Source: Pseudomonas sp. PA27(2017) | Lineage (GTDB): Bacteria > Pseudomonadota > Gammaproteobacteria > Pseudomonadales > Pseudomonadaceae | Assembly: GCF_001945445.1 (NCBI RefSeq) | Contig: NZ_MSXW01000061.1 | Coordinates: 503,346 to 567,345 of the forward strand | Length of the DNA: 64,000 nt | Direction: 5' to 3' | Shown here: positions 11,394-19,658 of the stretch, one piece after another | How positions within the stretch are numbered: the stretch's first letter is position 1 | Layout: the number at the start of each line of letters is the position of its first letter | Position numbers and translations under genes: made by a program | The notes under the pieces: model-generated | Told to the model about the DNA's origin: nothing | Database searches by the model: none | Seen by the model: the letters and a program-made list of their open reading frames with translations, nothing else

Positions 11394-11742
11394 GATCGAG
11401 GCCTCGCGGCTGGCGTGACGGCTGAGGTGGGCGTGGGTTCGGCGAGCGGTAACAGCAGCACGAAGAAGGGCTGGCGCGAGTCCGAGTACCCGCTTGTGGC
11501 GGGCCAGGTGCCGATCACGAACCATGGATGGATTCGACTGCACCCTGATCGGAAACGCCTGGGAAGCCTAACGCTGGCCACCGTCTAAATGCAAATCATT
11601 CCTAAGCGTAAGTGCCTGGCGGTTTGATCTGGCGCAAACATCTTCATTGTTTGCGCAAACCTTTCGGTCGCACTGACATGGAAAAATCCGCTTATGCAAA
11701 TACGAATCGATTGCGTATTTATTTTTGGGGAGGAAGCAGTTC
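11394..11742. promoter_or_regulatory. Divergent control region of AraC regulator and siderophore receptor
   Basis: This 349-bp intergenic region contains, from left to right, a Fur-box-like stretch (about 11588-11606, TGCAAATCATT against consensus TGATAATCATT), a perfect 9-bp inverted repeat (11632-11656), and a second inverted repeat AAATACG...CGTATTT (11698-11720). The last lies about 25 bp before the receptor start. This fits double control: Fur repression by iron and activation by the AraC protein bound to a ferric siderophore. The sites are assigned by eye only. Confidence 0.55.
11632..11656. promoter_or_regulatory. Candidate AraC-type operator
   Basis: GCGCAAACA and TGTTTGCGC form a perfect 9-bp inverted repeat with a 7-bp spacer, and GCGCAAAC recurs directly at its right end. 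It lies 87 bp upstream of the receptor start, between it and the divergent AraC gene. Confidence 0.55.
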
Positions 11743-13968
11743 ATGAATGCAGGTCACGGGGTTTGGGCGCTCAATCGGCTGGCACTGGCCGTTTTGCTGG
11801 CGGGCAGCGCGGTTGCGGGGGTTCAGGCCGAGCAGCTCGATCAGGCTGTGGAGCTCGAGGAAACGCGGGTCATGGCCACGGCCCAGGAAGAGCTCAAGCA
11901 GGCGCCCGGGGTTTCGGTCATCAGTGCCGAGGACATCCGCAAGGCGCCGCCGGCCAATGACCTGGCCGACATCATTCGCAAGCAGCCCGGCGTCAACCTG
12001 ACCGGTAACAGCGGATCTGGTGCACGCGGCAACAACCGGCAGATCGATATCCGCGGCATGGGACCGGAGAACACCCTGATTCTGGTGGACGGCAAGCCGA
12101 TCAGCTCGCGCAACGCGGTACGCTATGGCTGGCGCGGCGACCGTGACACCCGCGGCGATACCAACTGGGTGCCGGCCGAGCAGGTCGAGCGCATCGAGGT
12201 GCTGCGCGGCCCGGCGGCGGCGCGCTATGGCAGCGGCGCAGCGGGCGGGGTGATCAACATCATCACCAGGAAGGCCGACCTGGAGCACCACGGTAACCTC
12301 AGCCTGTATGCCAATGCGCCGCAACACAGCGAGGAGGGTGCCACGCGGCGCTTCAATTTCGGCCTCAGCGGGCCGCTGGCCGAGAACCTGTCGTACCGCC
12401 TCTACGGCAACCTGAACAAGACCGACGCCGACGACGAGGACATCAACAGCGGCCATACCATCGACCCCACCGCGCGCGCCACCGCGGGTCGCGAAGGCGT
12501 GCGCAACAAGGACGTCAACGGCCTCTTGTCCTGGCGCCTGAACGACGAACAGAGCCTCGACTTCGAGGCTGGCTTCAGCCGCCAGGGCAACATCTACGCC
12601 GGCGACAGCATGAACAACAGTGCCTCGGCGGCGCTGGCCGGTTTTCGTTCGCCCTGGCTGGGCCGCGAAACCAATGTGGTCTACCGCGAGAACTACGCCG
12701 TCACCCACCACGGCGACTGGGAATTCGGCACCACCCTGAACTACCTGCAGTACGAAAAGACCCGCAATCGCCGCTTGCAGGAAGGCCTGGCCGGCGGGCC
12801 GGAAGGCAATATCAACGGCAGTCTGTTCGGCACCATCGAGCTGCAGAGCACCACGGCCCACAGCGAGATCAACTTGCCGCTTTCCGGCGCGCTGGAGCAG
12901 GTGCTGACGCTCGGCGCCGAGTGGAGCGAGCAGCGCATGGACGATCCGTTCTCCAATACCCAGACCACCACCGAGGCGGGCTCGGTGCCCGGCATCGGCG
13001 GCAGTTCGCGGCCCACCGATTCGTCGGCGCGCATCGCCTCGGTATTCATCGAGGACAACATCGAGCTGCGGCCCGGCACCACCCTGACGCCGGGCCTGCG
13101 CTTCGACCGCCACAGCGTGGTGGGCGGCAACTGGAGCCCATCGCTCAACCTGTCCCACGAACTCACCAGAGAACTGGTGCTCAAGGCCGGCATCGCCCGT
13201 GCCTACAAGGCGCCCAACCTGTTCCAACTCAACCCCAATTACCTGCTCTACAGCCGCGGGCAGGGCTGCTGGGGCGCCGGTGGCAGCTGCTACCTGCAGG
13301 GCAACGACGGCCTGGACGCCGAAACCAGCATCAACAAGGAGCTGGGCATCGAGTTCAAACGTGATGGCTGGGTGGCCGGCATCACCTGGTTCCGCAACGA
13401 CTACCGCAACAAGATCGAGGCCGGCAGAACCGCGGTCGGCAGCGCCACCGGTGGCAGCAATGCTGGCTATGCCAACGCCGACATCTTCCGCTGGGAGAAC
13501 GTGCCCAGGGCGGTCGTCGAAGGCCTGGAAGGCACCCTCAACGTGCCGCTCAGTCCGGCGTTGGACTGGAGCACCAACTTCACCTACATGCTGCAGTCGA
13601 CCAACAAGCAGACCGGCGAGCCGCTGTCGATCATCCCCGAGTTCACCGTTAACTCGACGCTCGATTGGCAGGTCAGCGAGCCCCTCGCACTGCAGGCGAC
13701 AGTGACCTGGTACGGCCGGCAGACGCCTGGCAAGTACGACTATCAGGGCAACCTGCTGAGCGGCGATGCGCGCCGGGAAATATCACCCTACGCTCTGGCC
13801 GGCTTGAGCGGTACCTACCGGCTGGGCGACGGCTGGAGTGTCGGGGCGGGCATCAACAACCTGTTCGACAAGCGCCTGTATCGCGAAGGCAATGCCGTGC
13901 AGGCCGGCGCCTACACCTACAACGAGCCGGGGCGCACTTTCTACACCAGCCTGAGCTACGACTTCTGA
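11743..13968 (+). CDS. TonB-dependent ferric siderophore receptor, FepA/PfeA/PirA type
   Basis: This is a 741-aa outer-membrane receptor for an iron-siderophore complex, probably catecholate. A signal peptide (1-29, ending GVQA) is followed by a TonB box-like stretch EETRVMAT, a plug domain (about 50-180) with RGMGPENTLILVDGKPISS and VERIEVLRGPAAARYGSG, and a 22-strand barrel ending in the aromatic residues SLSYDF. The plug motifs are those of FepA, PfeA and PirA. Start ATG 11743 has AGGA 8 nt upstream. Iron and ligand regulation is expected from the divergent AraC gene and the sites between them. Confidence 0.92.
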   Translation: MNAGHGVWALNRLALAVLLAGSAVAGVQAEQLDQAVELEETRVMATAQEELKQAPGVSVISAEDIRKAPPANDLADIIRKQPGVNLTGNSGSGARGNNRQIDIRGMGPENTLILVDGKPISSRNAVRYGWRGDRDTRGDTNWVPAEQVERIEVLRGPAAARYGSGAAGGVINIITRKADLEHHGNLSLYANAPQHSEEGATRRFNFGLSGPLAENLSYRLYGNLNKTDADDEDINSGHTIDPTARATAGREGVRNKDVNGLLSWRLNDEQSLDFEAGFSRQGNIYAGDSMNNSASAALAGFRSPWLGRETNVVYRENYAVTHHGDWEFGTTLNYLQYEKTRNRRLQEGLAGGPEGNINGSLFGTIELQSTTAHSEINLPLSGALEQVLTLGAEWSEQRMDDPFSNTQTTTEAGSVPGIGGSSRPTDSSARIASVFIEDNIELRPGTTLTPGLRFDRHSVVGGNWSPSLNLSHELTRELVLKAGIARAYKAPNLFQLNPNYLLYSRGQGCWGAGGSCYLQGNDGLDAETSINKELGIEFKRDGWVAGITWFRNDYRNKIEAGRTAVGSATGGSNAGYANADIFRWENVPRAVVEGLEGTLNVPLSPALDWSTNFTYMLQSTNKQTGEPLSIIPEFTVNSTLDWQVSEPLALQATVTWYGRQTPGKYDYQGNLLSGDARREISPYALAGLSGTYRLGDGWSVGAGINNLFDKRLYREGNAVQAGAYTYNEPGRTFYTSLSYDF

Positions 13969-13975
13969 GCCGCGC

Positions 13976-14001
13976 GGCGCGGGCCACGCGTTGCCCGCGC
14001 C
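13976..14001 (+). terminator. Strong hairpin after receptor gene (no U run)
   Basis: GGCGCGGGC (13976-13984) pairs perfectly with GCCCGCGCC (13993-14001) over an 8-nt loop, 7 bp after the receptor stop. There is no T stretch behind it, so it may protect the mRNA 3' end or lower expression of the next gene rather than terminate fully. Confidence 0.5.
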
Positions 14002-14043
14002 GTTCCCGCGACACCCATAAGAAATGAACCGTGAGAGCCCTGC

Positions 14044-14334
14044 ATGATCCGTTTTCAAGGCGCCGTGGCCACCGCCTCGGCCACGCTGTACATGACCAAG
14101 CTGTGCAAGCATTTTCGCCACAAGATCGCTGTCGAGTTCGACGAGCACCAGGCCTGGGCGGATTTTCCGTTCGGGTCGTGCCGGATGTATGCCGATGCCC
14201 AGGGCCTGCGCTTCGCCTGCGAAGCGCCGCATGAACACGCCGCGGCACGCATCCGCGCGGTACTCGACGATCACCTGCCGCGGTTCGCTCGCCAGGAGGG
14301 GCTGGTTATCGAATGGCAGCCCTCAGGCGCCTGA
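14044..14334 (+). CDS. DUF2218 domain protein
   Basis: The protein is 96 aa. The pattern of LCKHFRHKIAVEFDEHQAW near residue 20, a short central strand region and the ending HLPRFARQEGLVIEWQP is that of DUF2218. Such proteins are often found beside siderophore receptors and iron-related genes, as here 75 bp behind the receptor. Cys and His residues in the N-terminal part might bind metal; this is not established. It is probably co-transcribed with the receptor despite the hairpin between them. The gene is convergent with ppx. Confidence 0.82.
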   Translation: MIRFQGAVATASATLYMTKLCKHFRHKIAVEFDEHQAWADFPFGSCRMYADAQGLRFACEAPHEHAAARIRAVLDDHLPRFARQEGLVIEWQPSGA

Positions 14335-14348
14335 TCCAGGCACCGCCG

Positions 14349-15854
14349 TCAGCTGACGGTCAGGGTCATGTCGATGCGCTTGAGCCACTCGGCTTCGCTT
14401 TCGAAATCCGCCTGGGTCAGCGGGTTGGCGGCCAGCCAGCCCCGGGGGAACTCGATGGCCAGGCTGGAGGGGCCGACCTTCAGGTGCACGCTGGGCATGT
14501 TCTGACTGCCACGAATGTGGTGGAACAGGATGGCAAAGCGCAGCAACACGCACAGGCGCACCAACTTGACGCCCTCGGCGCCGAATTCGGTGAGCTTTTC
14601 CTTGGGAATGTTGCGGCGGTGGCCGCGCACCAGCAGGGCGAGCATCTGCTGATCCTGGCGCGAAAAGCCAGCCAGGTCGGAGTGTTCGATCAGGTAGGCG
14701 CCGTGCTTGTGGTACTGATAGTGGGCGATGTCCAGGCCGACTTCGTGAACCTTGGCGGCCCAGCTGAGCAGTTCGCGGTGCCAGTCGTCGGTCAGCTCCC
14801 AGTCCTTGGCGACCTTGTCCAAGGCCGACAACGCCTTGGCTTCAACCCGGGCGGCCTGCTCCTGATCGACGTGATAACGCTCCATGAATGCCGAGAGGGT
14901 GCGTTCGCGCACGTCTTCATGCTGATGACGGCCGAGCAGGTCGTAGAGCACGCCTTCGCGCAGTGCGCCTTCGGAATGGCTCATGCGATTCAGCTCGCAA
15001 GCATCGAAGATGGCTTCGAGAATCGCCAGGCCGGCCGGGAAGATCGGCCGGCGATCGGGCTTCACGCCCTCCAGGTCCAGGCGCTCGACATCGCCGAACT
15101 TGAACACCTTGCGCTTGAGCCAGGCCAGGCCTTCGGCGGTGACTTCACCGTTGTTGCTCAGCCCCGCGGACTGGATCGCCAGGCCGATGGCCTTGATGGT
15201 GCCCGAGGCGCCGACCGCATCTTGCCAGCCGAGGCGGGTCAGGCCGTGCTCGATGCCCATTATCTCCAGGCGCGCGGCGGTGTAGGCCTGGGCATAGCGG
15301 GCGGGGGTGATCTTGCCGTCCTTGAAATAGCGCTGGGTGTAGCTGACGCAGCCCATCTGCAGGCTTTCGCGCAGCAGCGGCTCGAAGCGCTGGCCGATGA
15401 TGAATTCGGTACTGCCACCGCCGATATCGGCGACCAGGCGCTTGCCCGGCGTGTCGGCGATCGAATGGGACACGCCCAGGTAGATGAGGCGCGCTTCTTC
15501 GCGACCGGAGATCACTTCCACCTGATGGCCCAGCAGCGCTTCGGCCCGGCGGATGAACTCGGCGCGGTTGCGCGCCTCGCGCAGAGCGTTGGTGCCGACG
15601 ATGCGCACCGCGCCCTGGGGCAGGCTGTTGGTCAGTTGGGCGAAGCGGCTCAGGCAATCGAGGCCGCGTTGCATGGCCTCTTCGCTGAGCTGGCGCTGTT
15701 CGTCGATGCCCGCCGCCAGCTGTACCTTGTCACCGAGCCGTTCGAGGATACGGATCTCGCCATGGTCGGCCTTGGCCAGCACCATGTGAAAGCTGTTGGA
15801 ACCCAGGTCGATGGCGGCGACCAGCGGGAAGGACTCGGAATGGGTTTGCGGCAT
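14349..15854 (-). CDS. ppx: Exopolyphosphatase Ppx/GppA
   Basis: The 501-aa enzyme removes terminal phosphates from polyphosphate (and in the GppA branch pppGpp). The ASKHA-fold phosphate loops are visible: IDLGSNSFHMVL at about residue 16 and DIGGGSTEFIIG at about 144. Also present are EEARLIYLGV and a C-terminal HD-like helical domain (HEVGLDIAHYQYHKHGAYL). It is divergent from trxA, the normal Pseudomonas order ppx-trxA-rho. The C-terminal end overlaps a small palindrome CCGTCAGCTGACGG that may serve termination between convergent genes. Confidence 0.95.
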   Translation of the reverse strand: MPQTHSESFPLVAAIDLGSNSFHMVLAKADHGEIRILERLGDKVQLAAGIDEQRQLSEEAMQRGLDCLSRFAQLTNSLPQGAVRIVGTNALREARNRAEFIRRAEALLGHQVEVISGREEARLIYLGVSHSIADTPGKRLVADIGGGSTEFIIGQRFEPLLRESLQMGCVSYTQRYFKDGKITPARYAQAYTAARLEIMGIEHGLTRLGWQDAVGASGTIKAIGLAIQSAGLSNNGEVTAEGLAWLKRKVFKFGDVERLDLEGVKPDRRPIFPAGLAILEAIFDACELNRMSHSEGALREGVLYDLLGRHQHEDVRERTLSAFMERYHVDQEQAARVEAKALSALDKVAKDWELTDDWHRELLSWAAKVHEVGLDIAHYQYHKHGAYLIEHSDLAGFSRQDQQMLALLVRGHRRNIPKEKLTEFGAEGVKLVRLCVLLRFAILFHHIRGSQNMPSVHLKVGPSSLAIEFPRGWLAANPLTQADFESEAEWLKRIDMTLTVS

Positions 15855-16108
15855 GATCAGTCAATCTCGATGCAGAACCCCGCCATCGTGCCACGATAGG
15901 CCGCGCACGCCAACGGATACGCACGTTGCAGGCATTGCGCCAGCTGCCTGCGGCGGTCGCGCGCGCGCGTCATCGGCGGGCTCGCCCATTGGCCGTGTCG
16001 ATAGCCTCTATGGCTACGCTCAATGGCGGGCGCCTTCCTGTGTCACGCGAGCCGGGCTATCATGGCCGCCACTTTTATCGTTATTGCGTGCCAACACGGA
16101 GACTTCCC

Positions 16109-16435
16109 ATGAGTGAATTCATCACCAATGTAAGCGATGCCAGCTTCGATCAGGACGTCATCCAGGCAGACGGGCCGGTGCTGGTCGACTATTGGGCCGA
16201 GTGGTGTGGTCCGTGCAAGATGATCGCTCCGGTGCTGGACGAGATCTCCAAGGAGTACCAGGGCAAGCTGAAGGTCTGCAAACTGAACATCGACGAGAAC
16301 CAGGACACTCCGCCAAAGTACGGCGTGCGTGGCATCCCGACCCTGATGCTGTTCAAGAACGGCAGCGTCGAAGCCACCAAGGTCGGCGCCCTGTCCAAGT
16401 CGCAACTGGCTGCCTTCATCGACGCCAACCTGTAA
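16109..16435 (+). CDS. trxA: Thioredoxin TrxA
   Basis: This is a 108-aa cytoplasmic disulfide reductant. The redox site W32-C33-G-P-C36-K, the buried Asp in VDYWAEW and the cis-Pro in RGIPTLMLFK are all present, and the length is typical. Start ATG 16109 is preceded by GGAG. It is followed by a rho-independent terminator. Confidence 0.98.
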   Translation: MSEFITNVSDASFDQDVIQADGPVLVDYWAEWCGPCKMIAPVLDEISKEYQGKLKVCKLNIDENQDTPPKYGVRGIPTLMLFKNGSVEATKVGALSKSQLAAFIDANL

Positions 16436-16445
16436 GCGTCGCCGA

Positions 16446-16473
16446 AAAGCCCCGTAGACAACGGGGCTTTTTT
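16446..16473 (+). terminator. Rho-independent terminator of trxA
   Basis: AAAGCCCCGT and ACGGGGCTTT form a 10-bp stem with a 5-nt loop followed by a run of T, 11 bp after the trxA stop. Confidence 0.93.
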
Positions 16474-16505
16474 CTGCCTGGAGGCTAGACGCCTTCGCAA
16501 AGCCG

Positions 16506-16679
16506 ATGTTACATTCGGGGCCGTCGCTTTTCCTAAGTGACCCCCTGCACGCCGCTGCCGACGCATTCCTAATCGAACATTCGACAATAAAGCGGGCGCC
16601 TGTCGCCTCCTCGCGGTGCGGCCTCTCAAGCTCAATGCTTACCATTCCCTCCTCTTATAAATACGTCATTCCTATATGA
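16506..16679 (+). CDS. Possible leader ORF overlapping the rho start
   Basis: An open frame of 57 codons begins ATG at 16506 and ends with TGA at 16677-16679. The TGA overlaps the rho ATG by the ATGA arrangement. An internal ATG at 16635 would give MLTIPSSYKYVIPI. Neither start has a clear Shine-Dalgarno, but rho itself also lacks one, so rho translation may depend on coupling. E. coli has a rho leader peptide (rhoL), though not in this form. It could be a chance frame. Confidence 0.35.
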   Translation: MLHSGPSLFLSDPLHAAADAFLIEHSTIKRAPVASSRCGLSSSMLTIPSSYKYVIPI

Positions 16680-17935
16680 ATCTGACTGAACTCAAGCAAA
16701 AGCCGATTACCGAACTGCTGGAAATGGCCGAGCAGATGGGCATCGAGAACATGGCCCGCTCGCGCAAGCAGGACGTGATCTTCTCGTTGTTGAAGAAACA
16801 TGCCAAAGGCGGTGAAGAAATTTCCGGTGACGGCGTGCTGGAGATTCTCCAGGACGGTTTCGGCTTTTTGCGCAGCGCAGACGCCTCCTATCTCGCCGGC
16901 CCCGATGACATCTACGTCTCGCCGAGCCAGATCCGCCGCTTCAACCTGCGTACCGGTGACACCATCGTCGGCAAGATCCGCCCGCCGAAAGAAGGCGAGC
17001 GTTATTTCGCCCTGCTCAAAGTCGACAGCATCAATTTCGACCGTCCGGAAAACGCCAAGAACAAGATTCTGTTCGAGAACCTGACGCCGCTGTTCCCCAA
17101 CAAGCGCCTGACCATGGAAGCCGGCAACGGCTCCACCGAGGACATCACCGGCCGCGTGATCGACCTCTGCGCGCCGATCGGCAAGGGCCAGCGCGGCCTG
17201 ATCGTCGCCCCGCCGAAAGCGGGCAAGACCATCATGTTGCAGAACATCGCCTCGAACATCACCCGTAACAACCCCGAGTGCCACCTGATCGTTCTGCTGA
17301 TCGACGAGCGCCCGGAAGAAGTGACCGAAATGCAGCGCACCGTGCGCGGCGAAGTGGTCGCCTCCACCTTCGACGAGCCGCCGACCCGCCACGTGCAGGT
17401 TGCCGAGATGGTCATCGAGAAGGCCAAGCGCCTGGTCGAGCACAAGAAGGATGTGGTCATCCTGCTCGACTCCATCACCCGTCTGGCCCGCGCTTACAAC
17501 ACCGTGATCCCGAGCTCCGGCAAGGTGCTCACCGGTGGTGTCGACGCCCACGCTCTGGAGAAGCCGAAGCGTTTCTTCGGCGCCGCGCGTAACATCGAAG
17601 AAGGCGGCTCGCTGACCATCATCGCCACCGCGCTGGTCGAAACCGGCTCGAAGATGGACGAAGTGATCTACGAAGAATTCAAGGGTACCGGCAACATGGA
17701 GCTGCCCCTGGATCGTCGTATCGCCGAGAAGCGCGTATTCCCGGCCATCAACATCAACCGCGCCGGTACCCGCCGCGAAGAGTTGCTGACCGCAGAAGAC
17801 GAGCTGCAGCGCATGTGGATCCTGCGCAAGCTGCTGCACCCGATGGATGAGATCGCCGCCATCGAGTTCCTGATCGACAAGCTCAAGGCCACAAAAACCA
17901 ACGACGAGTTCTTCATGTCCATGAAGCGCAAGTAA
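16676..17935 (+). CDS. rho: Transcription termination factor Rho
   Basis: This is a 419-aa hexameric RNA-dependent ATPase that ends transcription. The N-terminal helix bundle (1-45) is followed by the cold-shock-like RNA-binding fold (about 50-125, with DGFGFLRS), Walker A PPKAGKT at 179-185, the Q-loop/Walker B region (VVILLDSITRLAR) and the R-loop GGVDAHAL. Full length is typical. No good ribosome binding site precedes ATG 16676. The 240-bp leader after trxA carries the possible leader ORF and may be used for autogenous control, as known for rho of other bacteria. Confidence 0.98.
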   Translation: MNLTELKQKPITELLEMAEQMGIENMARSRKQDVIFSLLKKHAKGGEEISGDGVLEILQDGFGFLRSADASYLAGPDDIYVSPSQIRRFNLRTGDTIVGKIRPPKEGERYFALLKVDSINFDRPENAKNKILFENLTPLFPNKRLTMEAGNGSTEDITGRVIDLCAPIGKGQRGLIVAPPKAGKTIMLQNIASNITRNNPECHLIVLLIDERPEEVTEMQRTVRGEVVASTFDEPPTRHVQVAEMVIEKAKRLVEHKKDVVILLDSITRLARAYNTVIPSSGKVLTGGVDAHALEKPKRFFGAARNIEEGGSLTIIATALVETGSKMDEVIYEEFKGTGNMELPLDRRIAEKRVFPAININRAGTRREELLTAEDELQRMWILRKLLHPMDEIAAIEFLIDKLKATKTNDEFFMSMKRK

Positions 17936-17937
17936 GC

Positions 17938-18069
17938 GGATCTACTGCGCGAATGCCATGCTTCGTTGAAAACCGGCTCAAAATGCTCATGTACAAAAGT
18001 ACACTCCGCTTTTTCGCCGGTTTTCGTGGGGGCGCCTAGCCCTCGCCTGACCTTCGCTCGCTACGATCC
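17938..18069 (+). repeat. Structured dispersed repeat, copy 1
   Basis: Three nested inverted repeats are present: GGATC/GATCC (17938-17942, 18065-18069), GAAAACCGGC/GCCGGTTTTC (17968-17977, 18016-18025) and TGTAC/GTACA (17990-17994, 17999-18003). It ends with the block CCTGACCTTCGCTCG shared with copies 2 and 3. It begins right at the rho stop codon. Confidence 0.85.
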
Positions 18070-18088
18070 AGCATTTACTGGTGGCACA

Positions 18089-18113
18089 AAAAGCCGGGGA
18101 AACCCGGCTTTTG
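18089..18113 (+). terminator. Rho-independent terminator downstream of rho
   Basis: AAAAGCCGGG and CCCGGCTTTT form a 10-bp stem with a GAAA loop and T-rich tail, 153 bp after the rho stop and after the repeat element, before ubiD. Confidence 0.88.
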
Positions 18114-18191
18114 TCTGTCTGTAGTATCGACTGTTCTGCAAGTCCGACTTCGGCGCTAAACTTTGCGCCCCGATTCAAGTGAGGTTCCAGC

Positions 18192-19658
18192 ATGCAGTAT
18201 CGCGATCTGCGCGACTTTATCCGCGGCCTGGAAGCGCGCGGCGAGCTCAAGCGCATCAAGGCGCCGGTATCGCCTATCCTGGAGATGACCGAAGTGTGCG
18301 ACCGCACTCTGCGCAAGGGCGGCCCGGCACTGCTGTTCGAGAACCCCACCGGCCACAGCGTTCCGGTACTCGGCAACCTGTTCGGCACGCCCAAGCGCGT
18401 GGCGCTGGGCATGGGCGCTGAAGACGTTTCCGAGCTGCGCGAAATTGGCAAGCTGCTGGCCTTTCTCAAGGAGCCCGAGCCGCCGAAGGGGCTCAAGGAT
18501 GCCTGGAGCAAGCTGCCGATCTTCAAGAAGGTCATCAGCATGGCGCCCAAGGTGCTCAAGGACGCGCCGTGCCATGAAGTGATCGAGGAGGGCGACGACG
18601 TCGACCTGAGCAAGTTGCCCATTCAGCACTGCTGGCCCGGCGACGTGGCGCCGCTGATCACCTGGGGCCTGACCATCACCAAGGGGCCGAACAAGGAGCG
18701 TCAGAACCTCGGTATCTATCGCCAGCAGGTGATCGGCCGCAACAAGGTGATCATGCGCTGGCTCAGCCACCGCGGCGGCGCGCTGGATTACCGCGAGTGG
18801 TGCCAGAAGCATCCGGGCAAACCCTATCCGGTGTGCGTGGCCCTGGGTGCGGACCCGGCGACCATCCTAGGCGCCGTCACGCCAGTGCCCGACACCCTGT
18901 CCGAATACGCCTTCGCCGGCCTGCTGCGTGGTCATCGCACCGAGCTGGTCAAGGCCATCGGTAACGACCTGCAAGTTCCGGCCAGCGCCGAGATCGTTCT
19001 CGAGGGTGTGATCCATCCGGGCGAAACCGCGCCAGAAGGCCCGTACGGCGATCACACCGGTTATTACAACGAGGTCGACACCTTCCCGGTGTTCACCGTC
19101 GAGCGCATCACCCGTCGTCGTGATCCGATCTATCACAGCACCTACACCGGCCGGCCGCCAGACGAGCCAGCGATTCTTGGCGTGGCGCTGAACGAAGTGT
19201 TCGTGCCGATCCTGCAGAAGCAGTTCCCGGAGATCACCGACTTCTACCTGCCGCCGGAGGGTTGTTCCTACCGCATGGCGGTGGTGACCATGAAGAAGCA
19301 GTACCCAGGGCACGCCAAGCGCGTGATGCTGGGCGTGTGGTCGTTCCTGCGCCAGTTCATGTACACCAAGTTCGTGATCGTCACCGACGACGACATCAAT
19401 GCCCGCGACTGGAACGACGTGATCTGGGCCATCACCACGCGCATGGACCCCAAGCGCGATACGGTGATGATCGAGAATACGCCGATCGACTATCTGGATT
19501 TCGCCTCGCCGATCTCCGGCCTGGGTTCGAAGATGGGCCTGGATGCCACTCACAAGTGGCCGGGTGAAACCAATCGTGAGTGGGGCCGCGCCATCGTCAA
19601 GGACGAGGCGGTCACCAAGCGGGTCGATGAAATGTGGAGCCAGTTGGGAATCGATTGA
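18192..19658 (+). CDS. ubiD: 4-hydroxy-3-polyprenylbenzoate decarboxylase UbiD
   Basis: The 488-aa enzyme uses prenylated FMN (made by UbiX, not in this window) to decarboxylate 4-hydroxy-3-polyprenylbenzoate in ubiquinone synthesis. Full length. The N-terminal domain, the FMN-binding middle (PYPVCVALGADP, EGPYGDHTGYYN with the catalytic Glu region) and the C-terminal PISGLGSKMGLDATHKWP are present. Its stop overlaps the start of the following ferredoxin-reductase gene by one base (TGATG). Confidence 0.96.
   Translation: MQYRDLRDFIRGLEARGELKRIKAPVSPILEMTEVCDRTLRKGGPALLFENPTGHSVPVLGNLFGTPKRVALGMGAEDVSELREIGKLLAFLKEPEPPKGLKDAWSKLPIFKKVISMAPKVLKDAPCHEVIEEGDDVDLSKLPIQHCWPGDVAPLITWGLTITKGPNKERQNLGIYRQQVIGRNKVIMRWLSHRGGALDYREWCQKHPGKPYPVCVALGADPATILGAVTPVPDTLSEYAFAGLLRGHRTELVKAIGNDLQVPASAEIVLEGVIHPGETAPEGPYGDHTGYYNEVDTFPVFTVERITRRRDPIYHSTYTGRPPDEPAILGVALNEVFVPILQKQFPEITDFYLPPEGCSYRMAVVTMKKQYPGHAKRVMLGVWSFLRQFMYTKFVIVTDDDINARDWNDVIWAITTRMDPKRDTVMIENTPIDYLDFASPISGLGSKMGLDATHKWPGETNREWGRAIVKDEAVTKRVDEMWSQLGID

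Noticed and set aside
11394..11543. N-terminal extension of the AraC regulator to 11543
   Set aside because: Adds 50 Arg/Ala-rich residues without a ribosome binding site; ATG 11393 has GAGG at 8 nt.
11719..13227. Long antisense open frame (about 500 codons) under the siderophore receptor gene
   Set aside because: Mirror frame of a GC-rich gene; composition of the translation (Gly/Val/Ala/Gln-rich, no domain) and lack of a ribosome binding site mark it as a shadow.
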